Shown one piece after another: positions 27,052 through 36,480 of a stretch of 64,000 nt of DNA. The stretch is taken from NCBI GenBank assembly GCA_023205875.1, contig CP060758.1, forward strand, positions 992,001 through 1,056,000. Reading direction: 5' to 3'. Position 1 is the stretch's first letter. Each line of letters starts with the position of its first letter. The position numbers were made by a program, and so were the translations under genes. Below the pieces are notes generated by a model. The model saw only the letters and a program-made list of their open reading frames with translations, was not told where the DNA came from and searched no databases. This DNA comes from Chloropicon primus (Eukaryota; Chlorophyta; Chloropicophyceae; Chloropicales; Chloropicaceae).

Positions 27052-28470
27052 ATGAAGGTCGGTCAACGCGTTGCTTTGTTGTTGGTGGTCTTCGTGGCCT
27101 TCTGTGCGACGTCCGCAGTGGCGAAGCAACACGGTCACAAGAAGGGAGGTATGTTCCACAACGCCATGGACAAGGTCTCTGCCTTCACCAGCGGAGCTAT
27201 GGAGAACGTCAACAAGTTCGTCGACGAGCACAAGCCACACAGACACCACGGAGGTGACCACCCACACCACGGAGGTGACCACCCACACCACGGAGGTGAC
27301 CACCCACACCACAGACCACACCCACACCACGGAGGTGACCACCCACACCACGGAGGTGACCACCCACACCACAGACCACACCCACACCACGGAGGTGACC
27401 ACCCTCACCACAGACCACACCCACACCACGGAGGTGACCACCCTCACCACAGACCACTTGACATCGAGTCCAAGGAGATTCCAAAGTTCGTTCCAGGCAT
27501 CATCATGCCAGAGGAGGACAAGCCAGAGCGCTTGATCGACTCCAAGGAGATTCCAAAGTTCGTTCCAGGGACTTCCATCCCAATGATGAACAAGCCAGTT
27601 GACATCGAGTCCAAGGAGATTCCAAAGTTCGTTCCAGGCATCATCATGCCAGAGGAGGACAAGCCAGAGCGCTTGATCGACTCCAAGGAGATTCCAAAGT
27701 TCGTTCCAGGGACTTCCATCCCAATGATGAACAAGCCAGTTGACATCGAGTCCAAGGAGATTCCAAAGTTCGTTCCAGGCATCATCATGCCAGAGGAGGA
27801 CAAGCCAGAGCGCTTGATCGACTCCAAGGAGATTCCAAAGTTCGTTCCAGGGACTTCCATCCCAATGATGAACAAGCCAGTTGACATCGAGTCCAAGGAG
27901 ATTCCAAAGTTCGTTCCAGGCATCATCATGCCAGAGGAGGACAAGCCAGAGCGCTTGATCGACTCCAAGGAGATTCCAAAGTTCGTTCCAGGGACTTCCA
28001 TCCCAATGATGAACAAGCCAGTCGACATCGAGTCCAAGGAGATTCCAAAGTTCGTTCCAGGCATCATCATGCCAGAGGAGGACAAGCCAGAGCGCTTGAT
28101 CGACTCCAAGGAGATTCCAACGTTCAGACCAGGATTCAGAAGGCCTATCGACCCACGCGCCCCTCGCGAGGTTGGAATGACCGAGATGAAGCAGGCCGCC
28201 AAGGATGAGCCGCTAATCAACAACGTTATCTACGACCCAGAGCAGTACGGTGTCAAGCCCGCCGAGGAGGAGACTGTCCCTATGTCCGCCATGGAGGGTG
28301 CTGGGGAGGGAATGATCAACAACGTTGTCAACAACCCAGAGCAGTACGGAGTCAAGAAGGAGTCCCTGAACTTGAACATGCAGCAGAAGCTCGTCACCAA
28401 GGACATCAGTGGCCTGACCAAGCCAAAAATCATGAGAAAGGTCGGCAACTTCCACTACCACGACGAGTAA
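27052..28470 (+). CDS. Secreted His-rich protein with 47-residue tandem repeats
   Basis: 472 residues, intronless, with a clear signal peptide (VALLLVVFVAFCATSAVA, cleavage near 24). Residues about 64-136 are His/Pro/Gly-rich (HHGGDHPHHRPHP units), a likely Zn/Cu/Ni-binding tract. Then come nearly five copies of a 47-residue repeat, each with two half-repeats: SKEIPKFVPGIIMPEED and SKEIPKFVPGTSIPMMN. A C-terminal unique region has two copies of the INNV-(Y/N)-(D/N)-PEQYGVK motif. Codon choice (strong CCA for Pro, AAC, AAG) differs from its neighbours and resembles a highly expressed gene. Function unknown; an extracellular matrix or metal-handling protein is inferred. Confidence 0.8.
   Translation: MKVGQRVALLLVVFVAFCATSAVAKQHGHKKGGMFHNAMDKVSAFTSGAMENVNKFVDEHKPHRHHGGDHPHHGGDHPHHGGDHPHHRPHPHHGGDHPHHGGDHPHHRPHPHHGGDHPHHRPHPHHGGDHPHHRPLDIESKEIPKFVPGIIMPEEDKPERLIDSKEIPKFVPGTSIPMMNKPVDIESKEIPKFVPGIIMPEEDKPERLIDSKEIPKFVPGTSIPMMNKPVDIESKEIPKFVPGIIMPEEDKPERLIDSKEIPKFVPGTSIPMMNKPVDIESKEIPKFVPGIIMPEEDKPERLIDSKEIPKFVPGTSIPMMNKPVDIESKEIPKFVPGIIMPEEDKPERLIDSKEIPTFRPGFRRPIDPRAPREVGMTEMKQAAKDEPLINNVIYDPEQYGVKPAEEETVPMSAMEGAGEGMINNVVNNPEQYGVKKESLNLNMQQKLVTKDISGLTKPKIMRKVGNFHYHDE
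27241..27459 (+). repeat. His-Gly-Asp-Pro coding microrepeat
   Basis: Tandem CACCACGGAGGTGACCAC-type units of about 18 and 33 bp coding for HHGGDHP and HHRPHP. High sequence identity between units suggests ongoing slippage. Confidence 0.85.
27460..28130 (+). repeat. 141-bp tandem coding repeat, about 4.8 copies
   Basis: Units start at 27460, 27601, 27742, 27883 and 28024, spaced exactly 141 bp (47 codons) and almost identical at DNA level, including synonymous sites (one T-to-C difference before the last unit). This implies very recent expansion or homogenisation. Confidence 0.92.
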
Positions 28471-28826
28471 ACTTTTTTTAATCTAGTGCAGATTAAACCT
28501 ATCGAACGCTTGACTTGACCCCTCTCTCTCTCGCACCTGCCTTCCTCTTCACTTCACCCCCAAGAATGAATTCTTTCCCTTTCCCAACAACAAAAAAAGT
28601 CTTACTTTCGATTTCCCTTTCCCAGCTGGAGGAGGAGCAGGGCGCGAGAAGCAGGTGATCGATCGATCGATCGTTTCGAGAAAGCTTTCCTGCGGTGGGA
28701 GCGGCGCGAGAACCGCTCGAGTCGTGCTCGCTCGGAACGATAGGGCGGAGCACTCCACCAGGACAAACCGCTTGGGGCGACCGACTCGAGCGTTACAAGA
28801 CGACACGGAAGTTTAGTTATAGAGAG
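28471..28826. other. Spacer before the acyltransferase gene
   Basis: The frame of the acyltransferase is open back to 28695 without an upstream ATG. A GATC run (GATCGATCGATCGATCG) lies near 28658-28674. No gene recognised. Confidence 0.35.
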
Positions 28827-30587
28827 ATGCTCCGACGAAGGGGCAGGGAAACCGGGTCGACGAGCACAACCCGGGCCGAGGATGCCTGGAGGGGGACGCC
28901 ACGAGGGGCGAAGGAAGTCGAGGCGTACGGCTGGTGGAGCCTGATCCGCGTCCTTGGGATCGCGAGCGGCGTCGCTCTCGTTGGGATCAGTCTCGCCTCG
29001 ATGCTTTTGGGGCCCTTGCTAAGGCTGCTGGTCAAGTCACTGGTGCTCCTCACCGTCGTCCTCGTCGGTCTGAGGCACCATGCCGACAACGGGGGCTTGG
29101 TTTGGAGCGGGGAGCGGTTTTATGCCAGGCGGTGGGCCTTCCCTGATGGCAGGACGGCATCCGCGTTGAAGCCCGTCCTGAAACGGTTGTGTGTCGAGGC
29201 CATTGGCGAGCTCCTTCCCCACCCGGCTCTTCACCACGACTCTCACGAGGATGATTGCCTCGCAGAGTCCGTGGTCACCCTCGTCTTCGACAGAGATCGT
29301 GGTGGCGGTGCACCTGGGGCCAAGCACCCGCCCGTCGCGATGCACCTGGGATTCAAAGCCTCGTGCATGCGCATCGTCATCCACAACGCGATGGCGCTTG
29401 TGACTCGCGACTATCAAGGCACCGAAGCAATGCGCGGGCTGCACCAGCACCTCGCTATTTTGAACCTCCTCCTGACCTTTTTGACCTTGGGAACGATATC
29501 GCTGACGTTCACCGAGATCTCGTCGGGTCCCGCTCGCTGGCAGGCAGACTTTTGTCAGAGCTTGTTCCCGAACCCACGCTTTTGCAACTCGATCGAGTGT
29601 GGTGGCGGGCCTCAACCCTGGCAGCTTGACATCGCAAGATTCATGATGGAAAACCACGGGGCTGAGATGGGAACGTCGCCCGCGGCCGGCCATGAAGGAC
29701 TGCGTCTGAACGAGGAATCCTTTGTTTTGGTTGTCGACGCAGAGGGAGAGATGGTATTTCACGTGGGCCGCTTGAACCTATTTTATTCGCTGTGGAGGCT
29801 CGTCTTGATGACCTTCCCGGTCGCCAGGACGGTTTACACCGTCGTGCTGCTGCTGTGGACGGCACTGGAGCTCATGGCCTTTGCGGTGCTCGGGAGAATC
29901 GACTTGATGCAGACTTGTGCGGCCAAAACAATGGACTGGCTTGGCGTCGAGGTGCAGATAAGCGGGGAGAGCGAATCTGACCTCCACCGCACCAGGTCCT
30001 GCGGAACCCTGTGGGTCAGCAACCACTACACCCTCTTTGACTACACCGTCATGCACCTGGTCTCGCGAAGGGTGTTGAGGACCATTGTGAAGGCTGACAT
30101 CGCGGAGGAGATGCCCGTCCTCGGCCCAATCACCTCGACCTTCCTCTTCGATTACATGGGCTGCGTGCCGTATCAAAGGGGGAGCAGGGAATCGGGGGCG
30201 AGGGTGAGGGAGGCCCTGAAGAGGGCGCTCGTAGAGGACGGAACCCCTGTGCTGGTTTTCCCGGAAGGCACGGGGACGGAAAATGGACCGCCCCTCGAGT
30301 TCCGCCGAGGCTCCCTCGTCAGCGCCCACGAGCTTGGCGTGCCGGTGCAGCCCGTTTCCATCTGGTACTCGGAGGCGATAGGCTTGGCCCCGGAGTCTCC
30401 GACGCTGTCCCAGCTGAGCAAAATGGTCATGCGCCCGATGCAAGTCGTGGTGAAGCTCGGCCCTCTCCTCTCTCCGGCGACGTACCGGGACGCGGATTCG
30501 TTCGCCCAAGCGGTGGAGGACTGCGTCAGGACAAACTTCAGAGAGATCGCTGGGAGCAGAAGGGGTTGGGGCAGGCCGGGATCCTAG
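28827..30587 (+). CDS. Membrane-bound PlsC-type glycerolipid acyltransferase
   Basis: 586 residues from the ATG at 28827. Hydrophobic segments lie near 50-95, 210-230 and 315-355. The acyltransferase site is NHYTLFDYT, an intact HX4D motif, followed by VPYQRGSRESG and FPEGTGTENGPP (glycerophosphate-binding FPEGT), then VPVQPVSIWYSE. This order is that of the LPLAT/GPAT/LPCAT superfamily, which transfers acyl chains from acyl-CoA to glycerol-3-phosphate or a lysophospholipid in the ER. The long N-terminal half before HX4D resembles GPAT/LPCAT-like proteins rather than bacterial PlsC. Substrate unresolved. TGTAA at 30642-30646. Confidence 0.8.
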   Translation: MLRRRGRETGSTSTTRAEDAWRGTPRGAKEVEAYGWWSLIRVLGIASGVALVGISLASMLLGPLLRLLVKSLVLLTVVLVGLRHHADNGGLVWSGERFYARRWAFPDGRTASALKPVLKRLCVEAIGELLPHPALHHDSHEDDCLAESVVTLVFDRDRGGGAPGAKHPPVAMHLGFKASCMRIVIHNAMALVTRDYQGTEAMRGLHQHLAILNLLLTFLTLGTISLTFTEISSGPARWQADFCQSLFPNPRFCNSIECGGGPQPWQLDIARFMMENHGAEMGTSPAAGHEGLRLNEESFVLVVDAEGEMVFHVGRLNLFYSLWRLVLMTFPVARTVYTVVLLLWTALELMAFAVLGRIDLMQTCAAKTMDWLGVEVQISGESESDLHRTRSCGTLWVSNHYTLFDYTVMHLVSRRVLRTIVKADIAEEMPVLGPITSTFLFDYMGCVPYQRGSRESGARVREALKRALVEDGTPVLVFPEGTGTENGPPLEFRRGSLVSAHELGVPVQPVSIWYSEAIGLAPESPTLSQLSKMVMRPMQVVVKLGPLLSPATYRDADSFAQAVEDCVRTNFREIAGSRRGWGRPGS

Positions 30588-30760
30588 GGGGGACCAAAGC
30601 AACCAGGAAAGCGGAGTTGAGCCCGCCCGCGTGATGTTGTTTGTAAAAGGTGAAAATTACAGAAAGAACATTAAAACGTACAAAATATAAACTTGCCAGG
30701 GATACGTAGTGCAGTCTTGAAGCAACGAGCGGGCGCGCTCACGCCCCCCACCCCGCTGCT

Positions 30761-31310
30761 TTACGCCCTGGGCAGGAACCTCTCCACTTCCACGCCCAAC
30801 TTCTTATATATTTCTACAATTTGCTTGAGGTTTCCATCGAAGTGCTTAATGAGAAGGTTGCTGTGCGTCAGGCTCTCCACCGTGGGCATGTGCTGGTTCA
30901 GAACAATTTCGTACGCCAGGTTCCTGCGTCGTTTCCGTCGAGCCGAGGGAGAAAAAGAAAGAAAGAAAGCGGAACGGAACGGAGCGGAGTGTCAGAGCAG
31001 TCCCCTTCCTCGTCAAGTAATCTTTTCCAGGCAGGCCGAGGACGCCCGCGAGGAAGCGCAAGCTCCCGGAGAGCAAGCCCCGCCGTCCCGCCCTAAACCT
31101 CCTGCTCCCCCGCGTCGCCGTCCCGTCCCTCCTAAAACTCAACACTCACCTGTTCTGCAGCAAAATACTCTGCACCGCTTCCAGAGGTTCTCTCAACTCC
31201 TTGGTCTTGACGCTCTGCAAAAGGCTTTGCATTCTGACGTCCTGGTTGAGGTGCTGGAACTGCACCGCAGGAACGTGTAGCGTGTTCACCGCGCCCACGT
31301 TCATCGCCAT
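30761..31310 (-). CDS. ELF4-domain (DUF1313)-like small protein, two exons
   Basis: Exons 31310-31150 and 30923-30761 join in frame around a 226-bp intron (GTGAGT donor, CAG acceptor, CTGAC at 30991-30995) to give 107 residues. The core, AVQSILLQNRNLAYEIVLNQ through LLIKHFDGNLKQIVEIYKKL, has the pattern of the EARLY FLOWERING 4 domain (QSILxxNRxL...NxxH...LIxxLxxNIxxVxxxY). In plants ELF4 is part of the circadian evening complex; whether this protein has a clock role is unknown. The exon junction splits the conserved Arg of QNR. A minus-strand TGTAA lies at 30657-30661. Confidence 0.55.
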
Positions 31311-31663
31311 GACTCGTCTCCAGTTCGGTTACGTTCGGTTCAGCGACGACGACGACGACGACGACGACTTCCGTTTCTCTCTCTCCCTTCTGAAAAAAAA
31401 AAGGGTTTCCCCGCTATTGCACTTTTTCGACACGTGTTACATGTGTAACACGTGTATGTCTTCAAACCCGAGGGGAGGAGGGAGAGCGGAAGAGACGAAG
31501 ACGAGGGAGGCGACGACGACAAGGAACCCCAGAGGAAGGTAGGTGTCGAGGAGGGGGGAGGGAGAGGGTGATCTGGGATCTGGGGGGTCCTGAGGTACAG
31601 GTGGAGGTCTTTTGTGGCCGGGGACGCGGGAGTGGAGGGGTTGGTTTTGAGGAGAAGGGAGAT
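31311..31663. promoter_or_regulatory. Divergent promoter with (GAC)n
   Basis: A (GAC)8-like run is at 31345-31369. A palindromic ACACGTGTTACATGTGTAACACGTGT (given here as three overlapping words: ACACGTGT, TACATGTG, ACACGTGT) spans about 31431-31456 and includes two CACGTG G-box cores, typical bZIP/bHLH sites in plants. It lies between the ELF4-like gene and the helicase gene. Confidence 0.45.
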
Positions 31664-33303
31664 ATGCGGGTGGGGATGCTGTGGAGGGACGTGAGGGGGA
31701 AGATGAGGAGGTTTGCGGGGGTGGGCCAGGGCGGCCTGCGGGTGAGGTCCTTCTGGGACGGGAACAGGAAGGGGCACCCGGTCTCCGGAGGTCGGAGGGA
31801 GTACGCCGCGTGCTCGAAGCCTCGGCCAGCTGGCGTGTCGTGGAAGGCCACGATGAGGGACGAGGGGCAGGCCACGGGGACGAGCGACCTCGGGCCGTCG
31901 TCCTTCGAGTCCCTGGGGCTGAACTCCGGGATCATCGACGCTCTGGACGAGATAGGTAAGACCCGTTCGTCGGGAACCCTCGAAAAATCCTCTTCCTCTT
32001 GCGGTGAGAAAAGGAGCTGACAACGACTTTGCTTGCGCTGGCTTGCACCTGCCATCGTGCCGGCTCCGACGCAGGGCTCGACTCCCCCTCTGAGATCCAG
32101 CGGCTCGGGATAGAGAGCATCCTCCGCGGCGGCGGGAAGATGGACGCCCTGGGCCAGAACGGGATCCTCCTGGCTTCCCAGACCGGCTCCGGCAAGACGC
32201 TGGCGTACCTCCTCCCCATCGTCCACCAGCTCAAGCAGTGGGAGGATTTCCAGGGGAGGGGGAAGCCCAAGCGGCCGCGCTGCATCGTGGTGGCCCCGAC
32301 GCAGGAGCTCGTGGAGCAGATCCACGGCGTGGCCAAGAGCCTCGGCCACGTTGTGAAGTTCAGCTCCACGATGGTCAGCGCCAGGGCGAAGATCGGTCAG
32401 CAGAAGAAGAGTATGGAGAAGCCGATGGACGTGCTCATCGGGACTCCCAACAGGATCCTGCGGCTCAACAGGGAGGGCTTCGTCTGGTTCGGGGACGCGA
32501 GGTACCTCGTTCTGGACGAGGCGGACTTGCTGCTCGGGGACGACTACGCCAAGGAAGTCACCGCGCTCGTGACGCCGGTGGTGACCAAGGAGGAGAGGGC
32601 CAAGGTGGTCATGGTCACGGCGTCCGCGACGAAGAGGGTAAGAAAGTTCCTCCAGACCGAGCTGAGTGGGGGGCTGGAGATGGAGACGACCGGCCTGCAC
32701 AAGGCCGTGTCCAGCGCCAAGCACCATTTCATCAACCAGGGCCAGAACGACAAGCTCGAACTCCTTGAGCAGACCATCCTGCCGCACATCTCGGACCTGA
32801 AGAGTGACATGCACGGCTTGGTGTTCTGCAACACCCTGGACAGCTGCCGCGCGGTGGAGCACTACCTGCAGAACAACGATTACCGGGCATTTTGTTTGCA
32901 CGGCAGCGTGCCTTCCGCGACGAGAAAGGGCGTGATCGGATCCTTCCTCGAGTCGGATTCTGGCATCTTGATCACGACGGACTTGGCCGCCAGGGGTCTG
33001 GACTTCGGGGGGAAGGTCAAGTACGTCGTCAACTTCGACTTCCCCCACAACAAGGTGGATTACTTGCATCGGACGGGGAGGACCGCCCGTGCTGGGATGA
33101 AGGGCAAAGTGTACAGCCTCGTGCGAGGAAGGGACCGGAGGCTCGCCAGGGAGATTGAGTTGGCCGTGTCGAAGAGGGAGACGATCGACGAGAAGCCCCT
33201 CCACAGGGCGAGGGTGGAGCGATCCGCTAAGCTCTTCAAGGGGAAAAGGCTTGCAAGCAAATCGGATCCCACGAGGAGGTCAGGGCGGAGAAGGGACTTC
33301 TGA
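31664..33303 (+). CDS. DEAD-box RNA helicase, probably organellar (two exons)
   Basis: Exons 31664-31955 and 32075-33303 join in frame around a 119-bp intron (GTAAGA donor, CAG acceptor, CTGAC at 32017-32021), giving 506 residues. Motifs in order: SQTGSGKT (I), PTQEL (Ia), GTPNR (Ib), DEAD (II), SAT (III), LVFCNT (IV), TTDLAARGLD (V), HRTGRTARAG (VI). All are intact. The N terminus (MRVGMLWRDVRGKMRRF) is basic and amphipathic, like a mitochondrial or chloroplast presequence, so a role in organellar ribosome assembly or RNA processing is inferred. The intron lies just before the Q-motif region. Confidence 0.88.
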
Positions 33304-33457
33304 CTGAACTAAACTTGCCGCCCTCTCGAAGCTGCTGCTGCTGTGTGAACATATTCAAATACAAATTAAAAAGAGTGCGTGCACATGATTATTCAATACA
33401 AGATATCGTAGTGTCTCTCGCATCGCGCGCGCCAGGCTTGCAGGCTTCCCCTGCTCC

Positions 33458-34459
33458 TCACTTCGAAGTCACCGAGTTTCTCATCGGAGCCTGCCTGTAG
33501 AGGACTCCGGCAAAGAGGCAGATGAAGAGTGCGCCCAGGCCCTCGGTGGAGGCGTGATTGTCCCAAATCATCAGGTTGATCATAACGGTGGCGATCTTGC
33601 ACATGATGCCGACCACAGTGAACGACGTCGCCGACACACTGGACCGAAGCAGGAAGGCGGAGTAACTCATTCCCACGCCCGCCGCGCACGACAAGGCAAG
33701 GAAGAAAACCTGATTGAAGTTCCACTCCATGTTGAGGAGCACCTGGTCCTCCCTGAACAGTATGGAGACGAGGAAGCACAGGGGCATCGACATGGCGTTC
33801 GTGTAGAGAACCCTCCCCCAGTTTGTCATCTCGACGGTGTTGCAAACGTGCTTGATGTAGATCTGGTCGAAGCAGAAGACGCCGTACCAAGCGGTTGCCC
33901 AGCTGTAAGACCGCACCTCGAAGGTCGAGTCGTAGGACATGTAGGCAAACGCGCCCACGAGGATGAAGAAGAGCGAGCCCCAGCTCCTTGGGGACGGAAG
34001 ACACCGCCCGAGGAAGAAAAAGTCTAGGAAGGCCACCAGCAGGGGAGTGCTTGACCTGAATACTATGAAGGTCTCCACGTTCGCGTACTGCAGAGTCTTC
34101 ATGTTCGTGAATATCGCCGCGACGAAGGCGGCCACGACGAAGAAAAAGGCTTTCACCTTTGCCCAATCAAAGGCGTCCGCTTTCACCCAGCCCATGCCCG
34201 AGGCGGTGTACACGGCGAAGGCTGTGGCCGCCACTTGGCAGAACAGCACGAACGATGGCGCCTGGACGTGGTAGACCGCCAGCTTGTTGATCACGAGCAT
34301 GGTGCTCGAGCACGAGGCGTAGAATATTACCGCAAAGGTGATCAAGGCCTTGTTCTGTGCCTGCTTTTTCTCCAGCCCCGTTCCCGAGGAGGACTTTCCT
34401 TGTTCGGGGTCCCCCGACCCGTTCATGCTCATCGGCAGCTTCTGGTACTTGGTCGACAT
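33458..34459 (-). CDS. GDP-sugar transporter (GONST/GDP-mannose transporter type)
   Basis: 333 residues with about ten hydrophobic segments, starting at the ATG at 34459 in a hydrophilic 40-residue head. The segment FRSSTPLLVAFLDFFFLGR and later YSWATAWYGVFCFDQIYIKH, TNWGRVLYTNAMS match the drug/metabolite-transporter superfamily branch of GONST and Vrg4-like GDP-sugar carriers in the Golgi. These exchange GDP-mannose or GDP-fucose for GMP. The GALNK-type nucleotide motif is not obvious here, so the exact sugar is open. Intronless; convergent with the helicase gene. Confidence 0.75.
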   Translation of the reverse strand: MSTKYQKLPMSMNGSGDPEQGKSSSGTGLEKKQAQNKALITFAVIFYASCSSTMLVINKLAVYHVQAPSFVLFCQVAATAFAVYTASGMGWVKADAFDWAKVKAFFFVVAAFVAAIFTNMKTLQYANVETFIVFRSSTPLLVAFLDFFFLGRCLPSPRSWGSLFFILVGAFAYMSYDSTFEVRSYSWATAWYGVFCFDQIYIKHVCNTVEMTNWGRVLYTNAMSMPLCFLVSILFREDQVLLNMEWNFNQVFFLALSCAAGVGMSYSAFLLRSSVSATSFTVVGIMCKIATVMINLMIWDNHASTEGLGALFICLFAGVLYRQAPMRNSVTSK

Positions 34460-34897
34460 CTTGCTTTCGTCCCCAATCACCCCGCCTCGAGTCCTTCCCT
34501 TGGTTCGTTCGGAGTCACGACAAGGCCGAGACCACACCACACAGCACACCACACAGCACACAGCACACCACCCCGTCCAGTCTTCGCCAAGGTCGAAGCC
34601 AAGGTCTAATCTTGGGTGTACCCATTACACTGTGTGATTTGAATCCGGAGACGAGGAGCGGACGAGTCGACGACAGAGCAGAGGCGGAGAGCTGGAGAGA
34701 GGAGAGAGAGAGGGGGTTTTGTAGGCGCGTGGGAGACACGAGGAGGGGGAAGGAGGGACCTCTGCTGTGGGGGAGGAGACGAGGAGATACTTGCGCTGGG
34801 ACGAGTGGGGCGCGCGGGACGGAGAACGACCTCCTTTGGGACCAAACCAAACCAAACCAAACACGAGAGAGAGAGAGAGGGAGACAAGGGAAACAAC
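34460..34897. promoter_or_regulatory. Divergent promoter with ACACACC and CCAAA repeats
   Basis: CACACCACACAGCACA-type repeats lie near the transporter start (34533-34572). An ACCAAACCAAACCAAACC run (34841-34859) and a (GA)n tract lie just upstream of the RPN10 ATG. No gene seen. Confidence 0.4.
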
Positions 34898-36256
34898 ATG
34901 GTTCTCGAAGCTACTGTGGTTTGCGTGGACAACTCCGACTTCATGATCAACGGGGACTACAAGCCCACGCGTTTGCAGGCGCAGGCGGAGGCCGTGAACC
35001 TCCTGGCCGGCGCGAAGACGGGATCCAACCCGGAAAACACCGTCGGGGTGCTCTCCCTGGCGGGGGTGAGGGGACCCAAGGTAAGTCCAGATCTTTGCGA
35101 CATCTTTCCGCCCCGTGGACAGATTCTGACTCCGACGCTCTCCCCCCGCCTTCCTCTTCAGGTCTTGGCGACCCCGACCCCCGACCTGGGCAGAGTCCTC
35201 TCCTGCATGCAGAAGATAAAACCCGAAGGCAGCGTGAGTCTGATCCAGGGCGTCCAGATCGCCCAGCTTGCCCTGAAGCACAGACAGAATAAGAACCAGA
35301 GGCAGAGGATCGTGGCGTTCATCGGGTCGCCGCTCGAGGAGGAGGAGAAGGCCCTCGTGAAGGTGGCGAAGAAGCTGAAGAAGAACAACGTGTCCATTGA
35401 TATTGTGAGTTTCGGGGAGGAGGCAGCGGAGAAGAACGCGGAGAAGTTGGACGCCTTCTTGGCGGCGGTGAACTCGAACGACAGCAGCCACCTGGTGACG
35501 GTCCCCCCCGGGACCATCCTGAGCGACATCCTGCTGAGCACTCCGGTCTTCATGGGGGACAACGACGGGGGAAGCAGTGGAATGGGTGGCATGGGAGGCG
35601 GAGGAGGCGGAGGAGGGGCGAGCGACTTTGAGTTTGGAGTGGATCCGAACCTCGACCCCGAGCTCGCCTTGGCCTTGCGCGTTAGCATGGAGGAGGAGAG
35701 AGCGAGGCAGGAGGCCCAGGCCCAGAGGGAGAGAGAGCAGCAGCAGCAGGACGAGGGGGGCGCCACCACCGCCGCCGATGCTCCGAGCGAGGGGGGCAAG
35801 GCCGAGGGGAGCCAGGTTCCCGGAGAGGTGGACATGAAGTCCGCGGAGGGGGCCGGCGCCGGGAAGGAGGCCGAAGCCGCCGCATCAGCCGCGGAAGACG
35901 GGAAAGATGCGGACGGGGACGTGGAGATGACGGACGAGGCCATCTTGCAGCAGGCCTTGGCCATGTCGCTGACCACCGCTGCTGCCGGGGACCCGGATCC
36001 GACGACCCCGGCGCCCACCAAGGAGGAGGAGAAGACGCCCGCGGCGCCCACCAAGACCGATGGTGCGGGGGGAAGCGACCTCGGCGCCATGCTCGAGGAC
36101 CAGTCCTTCGTCACCAGCGTCCTCTCCAACCTTCCCGGGGTCGACGTCTCCGACGCCAACGTCCAGCAGGTCCTTTCCGCCTTGAAGGAGAAGCAGTCCC
36201 CGAAGAGGTCCAGGACGGACGATGGCGACGAGGACCACGAGAAGGACGATAAATAG
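34898..36256 (+). CDS. RPN10: 26S proteasome regulatory subunit RPN10 (two exons)
   Basis: Exons 34898-35080 and 35162-36256 give 425 residues. The start MVLEATVVCVDNSDFMINGDY and NPENTVGVLSLAG are hallmarks of the RPN10 VWA domain (1-190), which docks on the proteasome base-lid hinge. Two ubiquitin-interacting motifs follow: PELALALRVSMEEERA near 250 and DEAILQQALAMSL near 335. A (G)n-rich linker and Ala/Glu-rich spacers separate them. The 81-bp intron (GTAAGT, CTGAC at 35126-35130) is a multiple of three without a stop, so retention would insert 27 residues into the VWA domain. Confidence 0.92.
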   Translation: MVLEATVVCVDNSDFMINGDYKPTRLQAQAEAVNLLAGAKTGSNPENTVGVLSLAGVRGPKVSPDLCDIFPPRGQILTPTLSPRLPLQVLATPTPDLGRVLSCMQKIKPEGSVSLIQGVQIAQLALKHRQNKNQRQRIVAFIGSPLEEEEKALVKVAKKLKKNNVSIDIVSFGEEAAEKNAEKLDAFLAAVNSNDSSHLVTVPPGTILSDILLSTPVFMGDNDGGSSGMGGMGGGGGGGGASDFEFGVDPNLDPELALALRVSMEEERARQEAQAQREREQQQQDEGGATTAADAPSEGGKAEGSQVPGEVDMKSAEGAGAGKEAEAAASAAEDGKDADGDVEMTDEAILQQALAMSLTTAAAGDPDPTTPAPTKEEEKTPAAPTKTDGAGGSDLGAMLEDQSFVTSVLSNLPGVDVSDANVQQVLSALKEKQSPKRSRTDDGDEDHEKDDK

Positions 36257-36480
36257 AAGAAGAAGACCTAGTCAATAGAACACGTACTTCCAGCGCTCCA
36301 TCTTCCATCTTCCATCTCCATCTTGTTCCATCTTCGTTTTTTTTCTTGGTTTTCTCCTTTCTCCACGTCAGCCAGGCCTCCAGTTCATCAGGGGTCGTGC
36401 GCGCAGTCAGGTCGAGGGCAACTGTTGCGAGGTCGAGGTCAACCAACCCCAAGGAAGGAACGCGGATACGAGGAGGAGCG

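Noticed and set aside
27460-28130. Satellite or CRISPR-like array
   Set aside because: The 141-bp units are in frame inside a signal-peptide protein and have no unique spacers.
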